Positions 22,651-34,375 of a stretch of DNA of 64,000 bases are shown here, one piece after another; positions within the stretch are counted from its first letter, which is position 1, and each line of letters opens with the position of its first letter. A program made the position numbers and the translations under genes. The stretch spans positions 6,761,001-6,825,000 of the forward strand of contig NC_133005.1 in NCBI RefSeq assembly GCF_048564905.1, read 5' to 3'. This stretch comes from Vicugna pacos (Eukaryota; Chordata; Mammalia; Artiodactyla; Camelidae). The notes below the pieces were generated by a model. It did not search any database, was not told the origin of the DNA, and saw nothing but the letters and a program-made list of their open reading frames with translations.

Positions 22651-24235
22651 AGATGACTCCAAGACCTGAATTCTCCCACTATCCCCTATACACCGTGTTC
22701 CTGCAAACACAGTACCTGATTGTCAGAGCCGACAACTGTATCCAGATGTACAAAGTGACAGTGGAAGTCAATCCCTCCGCTAACCATACCGCCCCTTCCA
22801 TCTCTAGGCCTTCTGAGAAACTGCCTTTTCCTCACTCTGAGGTCTTTTATGCCTAGTCAGCCTTCTCTTAGAAAGCCGTAATCTCACCTTCCTTGTTGAC
22901 TTCCATTTGCTTTGCAATTCACTGTAGAGAAAGTGTCAGTTTGGGTAGGAAAGTTTAAATTTTTAGATCTCAGGAAATAGTGAATTTCCTTCCAAAGTCA
23001 AGGCAACAGCATGGATAACTGTAAAACACTTCCCAGCAGAAGTGCCACGACAAGCCCAGGCTAACTAGGAGAAGGAGTGCTGGGCAAACACAGTCCACAT
23101 AACATGTACTTTACCTGGAAGTATCTCCTACATGTTATTTCACTCCCCACATTGGAAAAGGTAATTGACCTATGGTCTCGAAATGAACAACGCCTCCTTC
23201 CCAATGTGTGTACTGAGTTCAGATAGTAACTGTTCACTGTGCCCTCAGGACCATGAGTCCCCACCATTCACAGAGTAAGTGCAAATGATACACACGCACG
23301 GTGCTGAGAAGGAACCAACAACGCCTCTTACCAGTGATCCTGGCATCAGACCCCTTTCCAACTATGCTAAATGCTTCACAAATTGACTATTGTAAACATT
23401 AAAGAAGACTTCTGAGAACCAGTTTACTTGTAATTGACTTACGGCAGAGGAATGTTGACTCCATAAATGAAAATAATTTCCTCTACGTACAGCTATCGAA
23501 TGACTTCCAAAGAAATAGCCTCTTATAAAATACAAGTCCAACTATAAGTTGACTAGACAAGTCTAATATTTCTGTCTGACATTCACCAGGGGATGGGAGG
23601 GGAGAACTTTGGGAAACTTTCCAATATTTTTGTGAAAAAATGTTTTAATGAATACAAAGAATCATGAAACACTAATACATTGGGACAGCAATAAAGCCTC
23701 AGAATAGAAGTTTATTTTAAATCCAGTTTTATACATCCATAGACAATTTTGAAGTTTCCCTTTTTAGCACATAATTAATTTCCTAATTAACTAATTGGAA
23801 ATTTTAGGAGGCTTAAAGACTGCAAAGTTTAAATACATAACTGTTTAATGGTTACTGCTACTGAAAAAATGGTGTTAATAAGGGTTGAGTTATTCAAACA
23901 TGTTTTTCATTTTTCCCTAAGAATATAATTCTGTGTTAGGCAGGGCTTTACCACAAATGTGAGGGGTGGGCAGAGGGAACAAATCCCAAGCCTCTAATTT
24001 GAAAATCTAGCATTTCATAGATGGAAGTGTAGTATTTCCACATAACTGAACCTCTGTTAATAGGAGCCTGTTTATGAACCACAGCTGACTACACGGGGTC
24101 TTGAAGGCAAAGGCAGGTTGTGTCCTGGAACTGCTCGTGGACGGGCTGAGCTGTGGCCGCCCCAAGGGTGCATGGGAGAGGTTAGGACAGAAGGAGCATC
24201 CTTCTCGGCAGAGATTTATGGCTCACCTAACTTCC
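22651..24235. other. Unique DNA, nothing recognised
   Basis: About 1.6 kb of A+T-rich DNA with no gene or named repeat. Around 23730-23850 lie several TTAATT/AATTAA motifs. Confidence 0.35.
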
Positions 24236-24239
24236 ACTC

Positions 24240-24455
24240 CGTTCACTCATTCATTCACTCATCAAAGTAATCATTCTCCCAACAAATATTTCTGGAGCCC
24301 ATACTACATGCCAGGGAAAGAGCTAGGCACTGCATATGTATTATTCACTAATTCAACACCCAACACATTTCTCTTGAGTTCCTACAATGCACTAGTGATG
24401 TTTTAGAAACTGGTAAATAGGGTAGACATGGCTTTTGCCCTCATGAAACTTCTCT
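24240..24455 (-). repeat. Old SINE (MIR-like) fragments
   Basis: 'catactacatgccagggaaa' then 'gagctaggcactgca' is MIR-type text. A second piece ('ttgccctcatgaaacttctc') belongs to the common old-repeat phrase seen also near 27950 and 44570. Confidence 0.5.
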
Positions 24456-25950
24456 GGGTGTTTTTTGGTGTTTTATTTTTTTTGGGGGGGGAGTCATCAG
24501 AGGTCCAGAGTTTGTGGAACCTGAGGTTTATGTAGTTTGGGAGGCCTATTTCCCCAAAAGAATACACGTTTACAAAAACTGGCCTGTGCCCATGTGGTGA
24601 CTGAAGCTGAAGTTTTATTAGCTTCGTGGGAAATGTGGGCTCTGCCTGCTGGTGTCTCCTGTTTCATAGTCTGTGTCTGTGTCCCCCAATCACGTAGGTC
24701 TCCAGCCATTGGAAGTTTAGTTCTCTGGGGACTCAGAAGTATTTAAGTTTTCCAGAGTCTTTTAATAAATGCAAATTCTCTTAAATGAGATCACAGCTTA
24801 AGGTGTTATTATCCCACAGGGGAGGCCAGTAGGTGCCAAGTAAACACTGAATTAATTAATTAATTACAGGGGTAAGCAGAACCCTTGTTAGCAAGGCGGG
24901 GAGTGGAAAAGTGAAGGGCAAAAGAGCTTCAGGAGTTTCAGGGACACCCTCTGAAAACAACAGTCGTTGAGAAGGCAGGTGCATGCGAAGTATGGCACGT
25001 CTTCCTTACACGTCTCTTTAGGGTTTACCTGCCCAGGATCGGCAAAGCCGCATCACGGTCTTCAGTGTTACAGTGACAGCTGCTGCAGCAAGTCCTACAG
25101 GATGGAAAGGTGGCCCCAGAGCCTATGAACAAGTCTCCTCGGGGGACAATTTGCAGAACAGATCATTTTTCTGATTATCCAATCTTGACTATAACCTTAT
25201 TCCAAAGATGTCCCTTTACAGCCAAACAATATTTATCATTAGCTAGCAGATTGCACCTTAAAATGTACTTCCTTGTCTACTTTTCAGTTAAAAACAGTAC
25301 ACGTATGTCAGCCAGCCACAGGCAGCTATGGGGAGATGGGTGGATGGGAAAGGAGGTGAGGGGAGTTGGCAGCTGAAGGATACATGAGCAGAAGGTCGGG
25401 ATGGAACCAAGCAGAACCCTGTGGGGGCTCCCCAGTGCGAAGGTCCCTCTTTGTCCGCTGCCTCTTGTTTTCAGAAAAGCTGAAGTCTCCCAGGCCTCCC
25501 TGAGTCACCAAAGGGTGGGCTCAAGCATTTCGTGATTAGAACAACATGGATGCAGACTCGGTGTCTGATGCACATTCCTGGGTTGTGTTACAGACACTGT
25601 AACAGCCACCAGCGGGGAAACGTTAACTGAACGATGAGCAGACTGTGGCCATGACATAGGCTGCCCCATCCTGAGCAGGACTGAATCCAGGGCCAGCACA
25701 ATTCCAGGAACCAGCATTAAGAGAATGGGATTAACATTCTTGCTCATAATGATCTATATCTTCGTGGGCATCAAAATAACTGTTGCTTGTTCTGCCCATA
25801 TATGTAAGCAGGCAACTAAAACTGTCAGCAAAGAGATGCTTCAAACCCATGTTGATATCTTTCACTCTAAGACCTCAATGCCCCTTCTCAGCACGAAGCA
25901 CTTACAGAAGATGGGCCTTTGTCCCTAATCCCACAGAAATGGGATGATAT
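24456..25950. other. No confident call; possible decayed ERV interior at the right end
   Basis: No host gene recognised. The segment at about 25500-25950 lies just before an LTR and contains one short hydrophobic open stretch of the kind found in retroviral envelope tails. That would fit a badly broken ERV 3' end, but the evidence is thin. The (AATT)n run at 24850-24866 is a simple repeat. Confidence 0.25.
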
Positions 25951-26019
25951 CTGACAGGCGGGAGACTCGTAAGCAGCTCTTTGCAGGAAGCCACCCTCAG
26001 CAGGAAGCCCCTTTTGCCT

Positions 26020-26542
26020 TGTCACCTTAGCAAAGCTAAACTGTAACTGACTTTTAAATCAGGTGCACCATGCTTTACTCATCTCCAGCCCCAGCACCCC
26101 TTTCAAATCTTTTGATCACACAACACCTTGCCTAACCTGTTGCTTCTCTTAGTAGATCAAAGAAGTAGAAATGAAGAATGAGTAATTAGAAGATGACCAG
26201 ATCTCTCCCTTGGCTTCTCCAGTAATCTCATGGACAGACTTTGTTCTGTGCACAAGACAGCATCTAAAGAAAGCTCACGAGCAGCTGACAAGCCTGCACG
26301 CAGTGGGAGACGGCTATGAGTTTGATCCCCAATCTCAGCGTGCAACTGAGACTAGTTTTCTGTTTTCCTTTAAAACGTTCATGGCTGAGCAGAAACTTGG
26401 GAGTTGGTTTTTGGGGGACATGAGTCTGCCTTCTCCTCAGATTGCCAGAATTCTCATAAAAAGCAAGTTTCCTTTCTGCCAACACTTGCCTCTTGGATAC
26501 TGATTTTCGAGTGGTGAGCACCCGGACCTGAGTTCAGTAACA
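26020..26542 (+). mobile_element. LTR, ERV type, third copy (distant)
   Basis: About 523 bp ending in 'gagttcagtaaca', with the same 3' order of motifs as the LTRs at 573-1089 and 3593-4106 ('gacatgagtctgccttctcc' here, a matching 'gacattagtct...cttctc' there). It is more diverged than the other two, so it is a related subfamily or an older copy. Fossil; start inferred from the TG and from the shared length. Confidence 0.5.
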
Positions 26543-27396
26543 GGAAGAGTATGAGACAGAGTCAAACCCCAAGGGAGAAGTTTATTCGAGGTCAGGAAGA
26601 GGAAGATAGTCTGAGCCATGCTGGCTTGGCTGGCCTGGCCGCACATGTGTAGTCAGAATGGCTGCATGAGGAGGAGTCACGGACATACTCCCTGGGAGGT
26701 CACAACACTGAAATCTTTATCTGTGTGCTGTGGAGAACTGCGAAAGTGGTGCTTCACAATCCAACAAAAACAACTTAAAGATACATAATCAGCTCTCACC
26801 TGGACCACATATTCTGTCAGAGGGTTTAGAAGTGGCTGTTGCTGACAATGTGGCCATCCATTCAGAAGGGACTGATGGCAATCTTGTGGTTCTGGAGTTT
26901 GAAGGGAGACAACTCAGAAGGCATTACTCTTCTGAGGAGACAATGAGCAGAAAGAAAAAGACTGATTCTATTACGGGCTGCTGCTTCCTGCTGCTCAAGG
27001 TCTAAAGAGAAGGCATGTTTTTCTGGGGAGTTCATGGGTAGTTCCAGCTGCTGTCTTGGCCGTGACCTTGAAGGAAGCATGGCCACTCATTCATTTACTT
27101 GTTCAATAGCTAATTCATTCATTTATTCATAACTCTTAAGAATCCTAGATTCTCATAGTCTGGTCACTGTACTCATGCAAAGAAACATAGTTCCAATAGG
27201 AAGGAAGGAAGGAAGGAAAGAGAAAGGGGGAAAAGGAATTCCAATTTATTATTAAATACAATTTTAATTTGGAAGGACTCTAATTTGTAAAAGGTGTTTC
27301 TTAAAAGATATCGCCAACATCTGAAGTCTCAACAATCATCCTGTATACCGTTTCCTCTTTTTCCTACTGTAGTTTTCTGAAATCCTGCACTGCTCT
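26543..27396. other. Unique DNA with simple-repeat patches
   Basis: No gene recognised; the 91-codon open frame at 26730-27005 has no domain. An (ATTC)n-like patch lies at 27083-27132 and a (GGAA)n patch at 27198-27235. Confidence 0.4.
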
Positions 27397-27412
27397 TGGA
27401 TACCACCTTTTC
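27397..27412. repeat. SINE target-site duplication (left)
   Basis: TGGATACCACCTTTTC, identical to 27571-27586. Confidence 0.93.
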
Positions 27413-27570
27413 TTTTTTCTTTTTTCTTTTTTAAATCTATTATTGTATTTTTTTTTGAGGGGAGAAGGTAATTAAGTTTATTTATTTTTTTAGAGGAGGT
27501 GCTGGGGATTGAACCCAGGGCCTTGTGCATGCTAAGCATGCGCTCTATCGCTTGAGCTATACCCTCCCCC
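27413..27570 (-). mobile_element. vic-1-type camelid SINE (tRNA-Ala derived)
   Basis: Read from the minus strand: tRNA-like head with the 'agctcaagcgatagagcgca' A-box region, a 'gcatgcttagcatgc' anticodon arm (AGC), a B box 'gggttcaatcccc', then an A/T-rich tail. A perfect 16-bp duplication, TGGATACCACCTTTTC, flanks it at 27397-27412 and 27571-27586. The head resembles tRNA-Ala, and the family is known from camelids. Transcribed, if at all, by RNA polymerase III and moved by L1 enzymes. The intact duplication makes it fairly young. Confidence 0.93.
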
Positions 27571-27586
27571 TGGATACCACCTTTTC
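27571..27586. repeat. SINE target-site duplication (right)
   Basis: Identical partner of 27397-27412. Confidence 0.93.
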
Positions 27587-27599
27587 GAACAAAACAAAT

Positions 27600-27700
27600 A
27601 CTAAACTCTCCCTTGTCTCTCTCTCTCCTCAGATCACAGCGTCTCCCTGTCTCTTTCTCTCTCCTCTCTCGCTCACTTCCCACACTCACCTCTCACCTCC
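27600..27700 (+). repeat. Pyrimidine-rich (TC)n tract
   Basis: Runs of TCTCTC and CTCTCTCC broken by short spacers. Confidence 0.6.
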
Positions 27701-27844
27701 TAGTGTTTGTTTGTTCTGCCCAGTCTCAAAACCCAAAGGAGAAAAGCCTAGTAACCTGTTGATGGGAGGGGGTGGGCAGAGTGAGAGGACAGTGGCCTCC
27801 CCTGAGGGTTAGGTCAGAGGCAGGATGCTCATGAGGGAATGTCT

Positions 27845-28210
27845 AACGCCTTCCCATATTCACTACATATACTGGATGAAAAATTTTGAGATCCTATTTT
27901 GTGTTGGGCATCATTCCGGCCTCTGAGGACATGAAGTTGGCCAAAGCACGGTCCCTGCCCTCCAGAAATTGAACAGTCTGGTGCAGGGGGCAAAGAAGCA
28001 AAGTCTGTGATAAGCTGTCTTCCAGATTCGAGCCCAGGGTTCTAGGGGACCAGGAGGCATGGGGAGGGTTTTTGAGGAGAGGTACCCTGTGAACCACAGT
28101 CATTAGGAGTCAGCCAGGTAGGGGTGGGGATGCAGAGGGGAGAGGAGCAGAGGGACAGTTCTGTGGGCAGTCTTGTGAGGGACACTGAAGGGCAGAGAGA
28201 TTTCCACTAT
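27845..28210 (+). repeat. Old long interspersed repeat, unnamed, first part
   Basis: 'ctgaggacatgaagttggcc' then 'tccctgccctccagaaatt', later 'agtcagccaggtagg' and 'gcagagggacagttct', match in order a well-dispersed mammalian repeat whose copies also lie at 44482-44760 and 46240-48200. I recognise the text but not a secure name. Confidence 0.45.
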
Positions 28211-28955
28211 GGCCCTTGCATGGCCCTGTCCCCACAACTATTCCTTCCTTGTCACTGCCTCTAGCATATGGCTTTAGCTCCTAGCTATTTCTTTCCCTCC
28301 TCCCGATAAAATCCAAATTGTTCAAACAATGGCTGTTAACCCCCGAGAACAATTTCCCTCTCCCTGCTAAAGCCTGTAAACACTCTACCTTCCTTCTGCA
28401 GTTAGAACCCCTACCCAGCCTCCTCATGCCCTGCTGTCCTGGAACAAAACAGAGGCTCGTGCTAACGGTGCTCTTGCTACTCATTGATTTTTCTCCACAG
28501 AGACCAGCATGGAGGTGGGAACAGGTACCCCATTTGGGTAACTGCCAGTAGTTCTGTGCATGTGAGCCAAAAAGCTGAGGTAGGGACCAGAGTGATGGGA
28601 GACAGGATCTCTGAGGTCACCGAGAGGCAGTTGGATTATGGGCAGCCCTGAAAACTAGCTTCAGGATTTGGGACTTGGTATTGAGAACCATGGATCCATC
28701 AAAGGGGTCCACTGGAGAGCCATTAAAATAGGAAGCAAGTGGCATGGAATTGAGACACAGAACTTTCATGGTTCTTAGAATGGGTTGGAGAGGAAGGGAG
28801 ATACAGCATTGGGCACATGTAGGAGCAGGCTGCGGCTCTCCAGGGGAGAGAAGAAGGTATCTTGCCACTGCCTTTGACCACCTGGTTGGTGAGGATGCCA
28901 TTGGAAGCTCTGCTTGTGGCTGCTTTGCAGGAGTCCCAACCTCTCTCCTTTCACT
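28211..28955. other. No gene recognised
   Basis: Moderate G+C. Overlapping open frames on both strands (28281-28901) cancel each other as gene candidates; no domain is seen. Confidence 0.4.
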
Positions 28956-28959
28956 TTAT

Positions 28960-29055
28960 CATCTTTATTTGCCTGATCACACGGGAGAGGCTCTTTTACT
29001 CATCAGCACAATGTCTGGCACATGGTAAGTATTCAGTGAAAGTTCATTGCCTTGA
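28960..29055 (+). repeat. L2 LINE 3' end
   Basis: 'tctttatttgcctgatcaca', then 'agcacaatgtctggcacatg' and 'gtaagtattcagtgaaagtt', the standard L2 tail. Confidence 0.7.
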
Positions 29056-29702
29056 ATTGAAATCTTCTGGAAGCTATCAAGACCTCAGATTTATTTAGGA
29101 GAAGGGCAGTATGAAAATATATTATTCTCAAAACCTGAAGAAAACACATCTTTTCCTTTCTTCTTGGTGTGATAAAGAAACATTACAACAGCAACAAAAC
29201 TTTTCAAAGTAATATTTAGTGTGTCTGTTATATTTTGTAATCCCAGCTTATGAATTTCTCTTTTTTTCTTTTAGTTCATTAAGAGATGTTTTTTTAAAAA
29301 AAATACCCACATTTTCCAATTCTGCCACCATCTGGGCAAACAATGTAAACATTTACAAGCAAAGTCTTAAGGTGAAGAGGGAGGTTCTGCAGTATTTTGA
29401 AACCTGATAGTGTTGCTTTTCACAACTGCCTGTGGTTTCCTCCATTGTGCTTCCTCACAGAGCCTTTGGACAAGCACATGATACACTCAGGGCATGTTAG
29501 CAGGTGCTAAAACACTTTATTAGCTGACTTATTAAGCTACTGAGGCTCATTCTTTGAAAAATGGAGAGCAAAATCCAGACACAACAGAAGTTAGAGAAAT
29601 CAGCAATCAGCATTTGGAACAATGATAGCTAGAATTTTTTTTCTCTTTGTTAACATACCAACCTAATTCAAAACAGACCAATGTCTGTGCAAAAGCTTAT
29701 AG
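29056..29702. other. A+T-rich unique DNA
   Basis: No gene or named repeat seen. Confidence 0.4.
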
Positions 29703-29847
29703 CCCTTTTTTTTTTCTCTCTTTCCAGTGAGAGAAGTTTCAGGAAAAGTAGAAGGGAAAGAAAGAGAAAGAGAAAAAGAAAGAAAGAAAGAGAGAGAGAG
29801 AAAGAAAGAAAGGAGGAAGGAAGGAAGAGAGAAAGAAAGAAAGAAAG

Positions 29848-29918
<71 letters not shown>

Positions 29919-30060
29919 GAAAGAAAGAAAAAAGAAGGAAAGAGAAGGAGAGAAAGGAAGGAAGGAAGGAGGAAAGAAAGAAAGAAAGAAGAAGAGGAAG
30001 GAAGGAGGGAAGGAAGGAGGGAGGGTGGGAAGGAAGGAGGAAGAAAGGAAGAAAAAGGAG
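29703..30060 (+). repeat. (GAAA)n/(GGAA)n purine tract
   Basis: By my count 29750-30025 is 276 bases of pure A/G on the plus strand; a second pure-purine run fills 30027-30060. A 23-base pure pyrimidine run (29703-29725) lies just upstream. The core at about 29850-29918 is nearly perfect (GAAA)n. The four long open frames here (Lys/Glu/Arg-rich on plus, Ser/Phe/Leu-rich on minus) are repeat artefacts. Such mirror-like purine tracts can adopt triplex (H-DNA) structure. Confidence 0.97.
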
Positions 30061-30999
30061 TACAGTGCCATTGGTACATTTACAGGAAATACAAATTTAA
30101 CAGGAACCAGATAGTAATTTGTCCCTCTTTAGATTTGCTGTTAAGAAGCCACTTTATGCGTACATACGGCTAAAATTATATATATAAAAAAAAAACTGTC
30201 GCATGATAACACACTTATCTAAACATATTGGTTAAAGAAACTGCCAAGAAAGGTCAGCTTATTGTTTAGCTGGAGTGGGATGGGTCAGTAAGGGGCTGGA
30301 AATGAGGGGCCCAGGGAAGATATCCCCAGATTTCCTCCCTAGATGGCTGGAAGTTGGCATCTGTTCATTTACCTTCTCTGGGTCCCATTCTGAGATACAA
30401 ACAGTCCTGTAAAACTGAATGGAAGTTAAGTCGCTCCCAACTGAGTGTGAATGTGCTTTTAATACGTCCTCTGTAGGACAGGAGACTAAAGCATAATGAG
30501 AAAACTGGGGCCAGGGAAACGGAGGAGAGCTTACAGGGTGATCAGGGAGCCATGGCTTACCCCTTCTTCCTTGCAATTCCGCAGCCAAAGAAACTAGACG
30601 AACTATGTTTACTTGACAGTTTCCCCAGGTTCTGCTGTGTTGCTGAAGAACAACAGCCCAACCCGACTGTTAACTCACATAGTGATTTTCATGTACAACA
30701 TTCAGAGTAAAGCGTGTTAACAATGAGGAGGAACCCAGCTCACTGGCCGTTAGAATCCCACCAGGTCACAGATCATCAAGCATCTGATTAAAAACAGTCC
30801 ACAGTCTGGCTCTTCCTAAAATGAAAGTTTTATTTAGAATTTCCTCTCATTACAAGAGCCACCTTCTGTTAGTATTCACAAAGCAAAAAGGAACTAGCAG
30901 AGGAAGCAGGAAGAGGAAGACACAGAAATGTTGTCAGCCAAGTTGGCCCAAACTTGATTTTCTTGCGCAAAGGTGGACTCTAAGAGGACTGTTCATTTT
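30061..30999. other. Unique DNA, no gene recognised
   Basis: No exon or named repeat. The open frames at 30259-30588 (minus) and 30821-31177 (plus) have no domain. Confidence 0.4.
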
Positions 31000-31700
31000 G
31001 TGGAAGCCAAATCGATTGCCTTTAAGTCTCTGCCATTTAAAAAGTCATGATGGGCAGTTCACACTGCTCATTAATACTGAAGCAATTGTGGATCAGTATT
31101 CTGGATTTCAACACCTCATTAAAGCTGAGTGGCTAGATTTGCATACAGTAAACAATAGAAGTGACTTGCATCCTTAGTCTCACAGGCATAATCAGCTTCA
31201 CCATACAAAATCATTAAAACTTACATGCTAATTATAGCTAATTGTTTCCATGTAAATAGAAACCATTTGATTCAGAATACAGACGTTCTTCCAAAAGTGT
31301 TAAGTCCTGCTGTTCATCTCAAAAGATCCAAGATGCTTAAGTCACCTTAAAAGCAAAAAAAAATTGTTCAGGAAAGATTTTGGTTTTTTTTTTAATCCGA
31401 GATACAAAAAAATCTGGGTTTCTTTACTGAAAGGATTCAGATCCTCAGTCAAAGCAAGCCAATTAGTTTGAACCTGTGTATTAATTGTACTTGTTGGCAG
31501 ATGTGAAATTGCCCAATTAGAAATGAATAAAATAAGCTCTCACACAATTTTTTGGTTAAATAAATATATATAATAGATTAAATCCTTGAGTGGCCCTTTT
31601 GAAATTGTTCCCTAATTAATTCTAGAAGGCCACAGGGAGAGGGAAATATTGGACATGTTTTCACGTGGACAACCAAACTGGCCTTCTCCAAAATCAATGC
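31000..31700. promoter_or_regulatory. Candidate conserved noncoding block with paired element
   Basis: Repeat-free, dense in homeodomain cores ('gctcattaatactgaagc', 'atgctaattatagctaattg') and in POU-like 'atttgcat' (31136-31143). It contains copy B of the paired 69-bp element. A regulatory role is inferred. Confidence 0.3.
31459..31526 (+). other. Paired 69-bp element, copy B
   Basis: Matches 11833-11901: shared CCAATTAG at the left, identical ATTAATTGTACTTGTTGGCA in the middle, shared GCCCAATTAGAAATGA at the right. Differences cluster in the nine bases after the first CCAATTAG and in the short link after GGCA. Same strand as copy A. Confidence 0.6.
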
Positions 31701-33925
31701 CAAATACTATAAATCTGATGATTGATTGTCAACAGTCAAACAACAACAGCAAAAGGCTAAAATAAATGCTGTGTATAAGTGGATTGCTAGAGCAACACCT
31801 CATTTATTTTGTGGTTAGAGCTCTCCTGGTTTGATGCTGCTTCAGACAGAGCCTGGAAGTTTCTAACCACGGTAGCTCTAACCATATAGCAAGGCCAAGG
31901 GTTTGTGGTATGGTCATATTTTACTGCCTCCTTGGAAATAAACCTAAAAAAGATTGAATAACCGCAGGGCCCATAGTTCATTACCCACTGGGAAAGCTCA
32001 CCTAGTAAAAGAGATTTTAAATTAATAAACATTTCTGGATGTGACTTGCTTTGTAAAAGGAAAATTAACATTAGAGAGAAACATGAAGCTAAGTAAACAA
32101 TATATTTTTTAACAGCAGAAATGGTTTGGACAGAAAAGTGTTTCAGGAGAGATTCCGTTCTGTTTTGCTCCATCCTGTTCCTTTCTCTTCCCTGCCCGCA
32201 ACCTAGGAAGGAAAACGCTAGCTGCTGCATCTCTCAGGTGCATCTTGCTCAACCAGTAATTTTCATTTGCAGCATTCAGAGTATAATGTGATATAGATGG
32301 TGATGGTTCTCAGATTATATTTCATGTCTAGATGAAGAGAGGAAATGAAAGGAAAAGATAAAAACGAAAAAGAGAGAGAAAAAGTCCATGGAACTGTGGA
32401 CAAAGAAAGTCGACTGCCATTTCAGTAAACAAAGGATTTTGAGGTCACCAAGCCACCAGCCTTTGCAACCACTCCCAATGGTGAACCCTGAGGGGATTCA
32501 GGACGGGGAAAATAGGACACTAACCCTAAATAGTTAAGGTGCATATCAAAGGAATTATTTGAAGGAGTCCAGACTCTTGCATCTTCCCACACACAGAAAA
32601 GCACTAAATTCATTAACTTGCTATGTCTGGTTTTCTTTAATTATCAGTAATCTTTTGCTGTTCTGACTACCTATTTTTGTTTGTTTGTTTTTTTGTTTTG
32701 CAAAAGTTCCTATGTATCCTGGCTTCTCCCTTACCTCTTTGGAACAGTCCCTCAGAGCTAGCTGAGAAGCTGCATCCCAAGCTTAAGTTCTTGGTAAGTC
32801 CACCGAGTAAAATATAGTTCTCAACTTTTAGGTTGTGCATTTTTTTTTCGTTCAATAGAGTAAAGAAGGGGAATTTCAGAGGCATGGCTGGTAACTAGCG
32901 GCTCGGCTCAGTTTCGTTCCTGGATGGGTCTTGACCTCCGTCTTCGCTGTCTTTTGCTTTCATTGTCTTTGGCATTTCCTTCCAAAAGAGCTTCACGTCT
33001 CTAACATATACATTTATGGCTTTAAAAACAACTAATTTATAACTCCTAGCCAGTACACAGATGATTTGATTTTCTGACTTTTTTAAAAAGCACCTCCACA
33101 ACAAACACAATAAAGTATCAAGTAGATCTCTCGTATACATTTGCCATTAGTCATAGTGATTCAGCTGTTACACAACTAAATATGAAACTGCTCAAGAAAT
33201 GTTACTAGGAACTCACCCACTTCTCCCCTCCTTCTACCTATCACTGCCCCGCAAGCCCCAGAAAGACTCTGATTATTGAAAGTTTTTCATCTTTTATAGA
33301 AGGCTTACCCAGGGGTTTTCTCTCCTGCACTTTCCTTGACTTGGAATCCACTTGATTCCACTCGTCCAGGTTCCATCATGCCTGAATTTTTTTACTTAAA
33401 AAAATACACAGTACTTATAAAATAAGGCAAAAAGATGTGCAGCACAATGTCATAGAGGGACAAAGACTCACTCACGAAAGATCTAGGGGGATAAGTTTTG
33501 TTCAGCTCACTGATTTACTATTTAAAAAAAAAAATTCGAAACATAGTGAGGTTACATACTAATTTGTAGATTTTTATTCAGGAGAGACATAATTCGTATC
33601 TGGGAAAAACGATCATTCTAAAAATTATTCTTTATTGCCCTGAAGGAAATTAACTAGTTTTGTATCTTACCTGGCAATCTTATCTTAATATTCCTTTATT
33701 AAGCTGCTTGTGTAGGTCTAGATCCTCAAATGCTCTTTGAATTGGTTCTGTCATCTTGCTGCTTCTCTCGTTAATAAATGAGTGGAACACGATCTTTGGC
33801 ACTTTTATATTTGTGGGAAAACCATGGTTTTAACATTTGGAATGTTATACTTTGACAGAATCAATTTTATTTGCATACTTCTATTACTTATCATGTTGTT
33901 TAATTAACTGGCTTTACTTCTCAGT
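31701..33925. other. Unique DNA, no gene recognised
   Basis: About 2.2 kb. The 147-codon minus-strand open frame at 31787-32230 is the longest outside repeats, yet shows no domain, signal peptide or family text, and I do not call it. Short T/G runs occur near 32680-32700. Confidence 0.4.
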
Positions 33926-33929
33926 TATA

Positions 33930-34258
33930 CAGTTGGCCCTCCATATCCAAGGGTTCTGCACCTGCAGGTTCAACCAACTGCGGATCAAAAATATTCAGGA
34001 AAAAAATTACGGAAAGTTCCAAGAAACAAAACTTGAATTTGACATCTGCAGGTAAGTATGTTTACATTGCATTAATGACTACTTACAAAGCATTTACATT
34101 ATATTAGGCATTATAAGTCACCTGGGTACGATTTAAAGAATATGGGAGGATGTGTGTAGGTTACGTGCCATTTTACATAAGTGACATGAGCATCAGTGGA
34201 TTCTGTTATCTGTGGGGAGCCCTGAAACCAATCCTCCTTGAGATACCAAGGAGCAACA
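33930..34258 (+). mobile_element. MER2-like Tigger MITE, near full length
   Basis: Left end 'cagttggccctccatatcca', then 'caaccaactgcggatc', 'gcatttacattatattaggc' then 'attataagtcacctgggtac', and 'tatgggaggatgtgtgtagg'; right end 'ccttgagataccaaggagca' in inverted-repeat relation to the left. TA precedes it (33928-33929) and follows it. A nonautonomous mariner-type element. Confidence 0.85.
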
Positions 34259-34279
34259 TACTTTGAAATTTTCAGAACC

Positions 34280-34375
34280 CAAGCCATTTATTTCTATATC
34301 TGCAGCACCCAGTATGGGTTCCTGGCACTTAACAGGTGCTCAACAAATGCTGTTTGTCTGTTGTTGAATTCAGTT
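34280..34375 (+). repeat. L2 LINE 3' end
   Basis: 'tctatatctgcagcacccag', 'gttcctggcacttaacaggt', 'gctcaacaaatgctg': L2 tail in sense. Confidence 0.75.

Noticed and set aside
25505-25928. Opposed open frames, one with a hydrophobic stretch, as a host membrane protein
   Set aside because: The position just before an LTR and the lack of any host family make decayed retroviral DNA or chance likelier.
27413-27570. tRNA-Ala gene on the minus strand
   Set aside because: The cloverleaf is followed by a SINE body, an A-rich tail and a 16-bp target-site duplication.
29681-30173. Four long open frames (110-148 codons) on both strands
   Set aside because: They are translations of the (GAAA)n/(GGAA)n purine tract; repeats of four bases have no stop in several frames.
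31787-32230. 147-codon minus-strand open frame
   Set aside because: No domain, no exon borders, no codon pattern; length is within what 64 kb of random frames gives.
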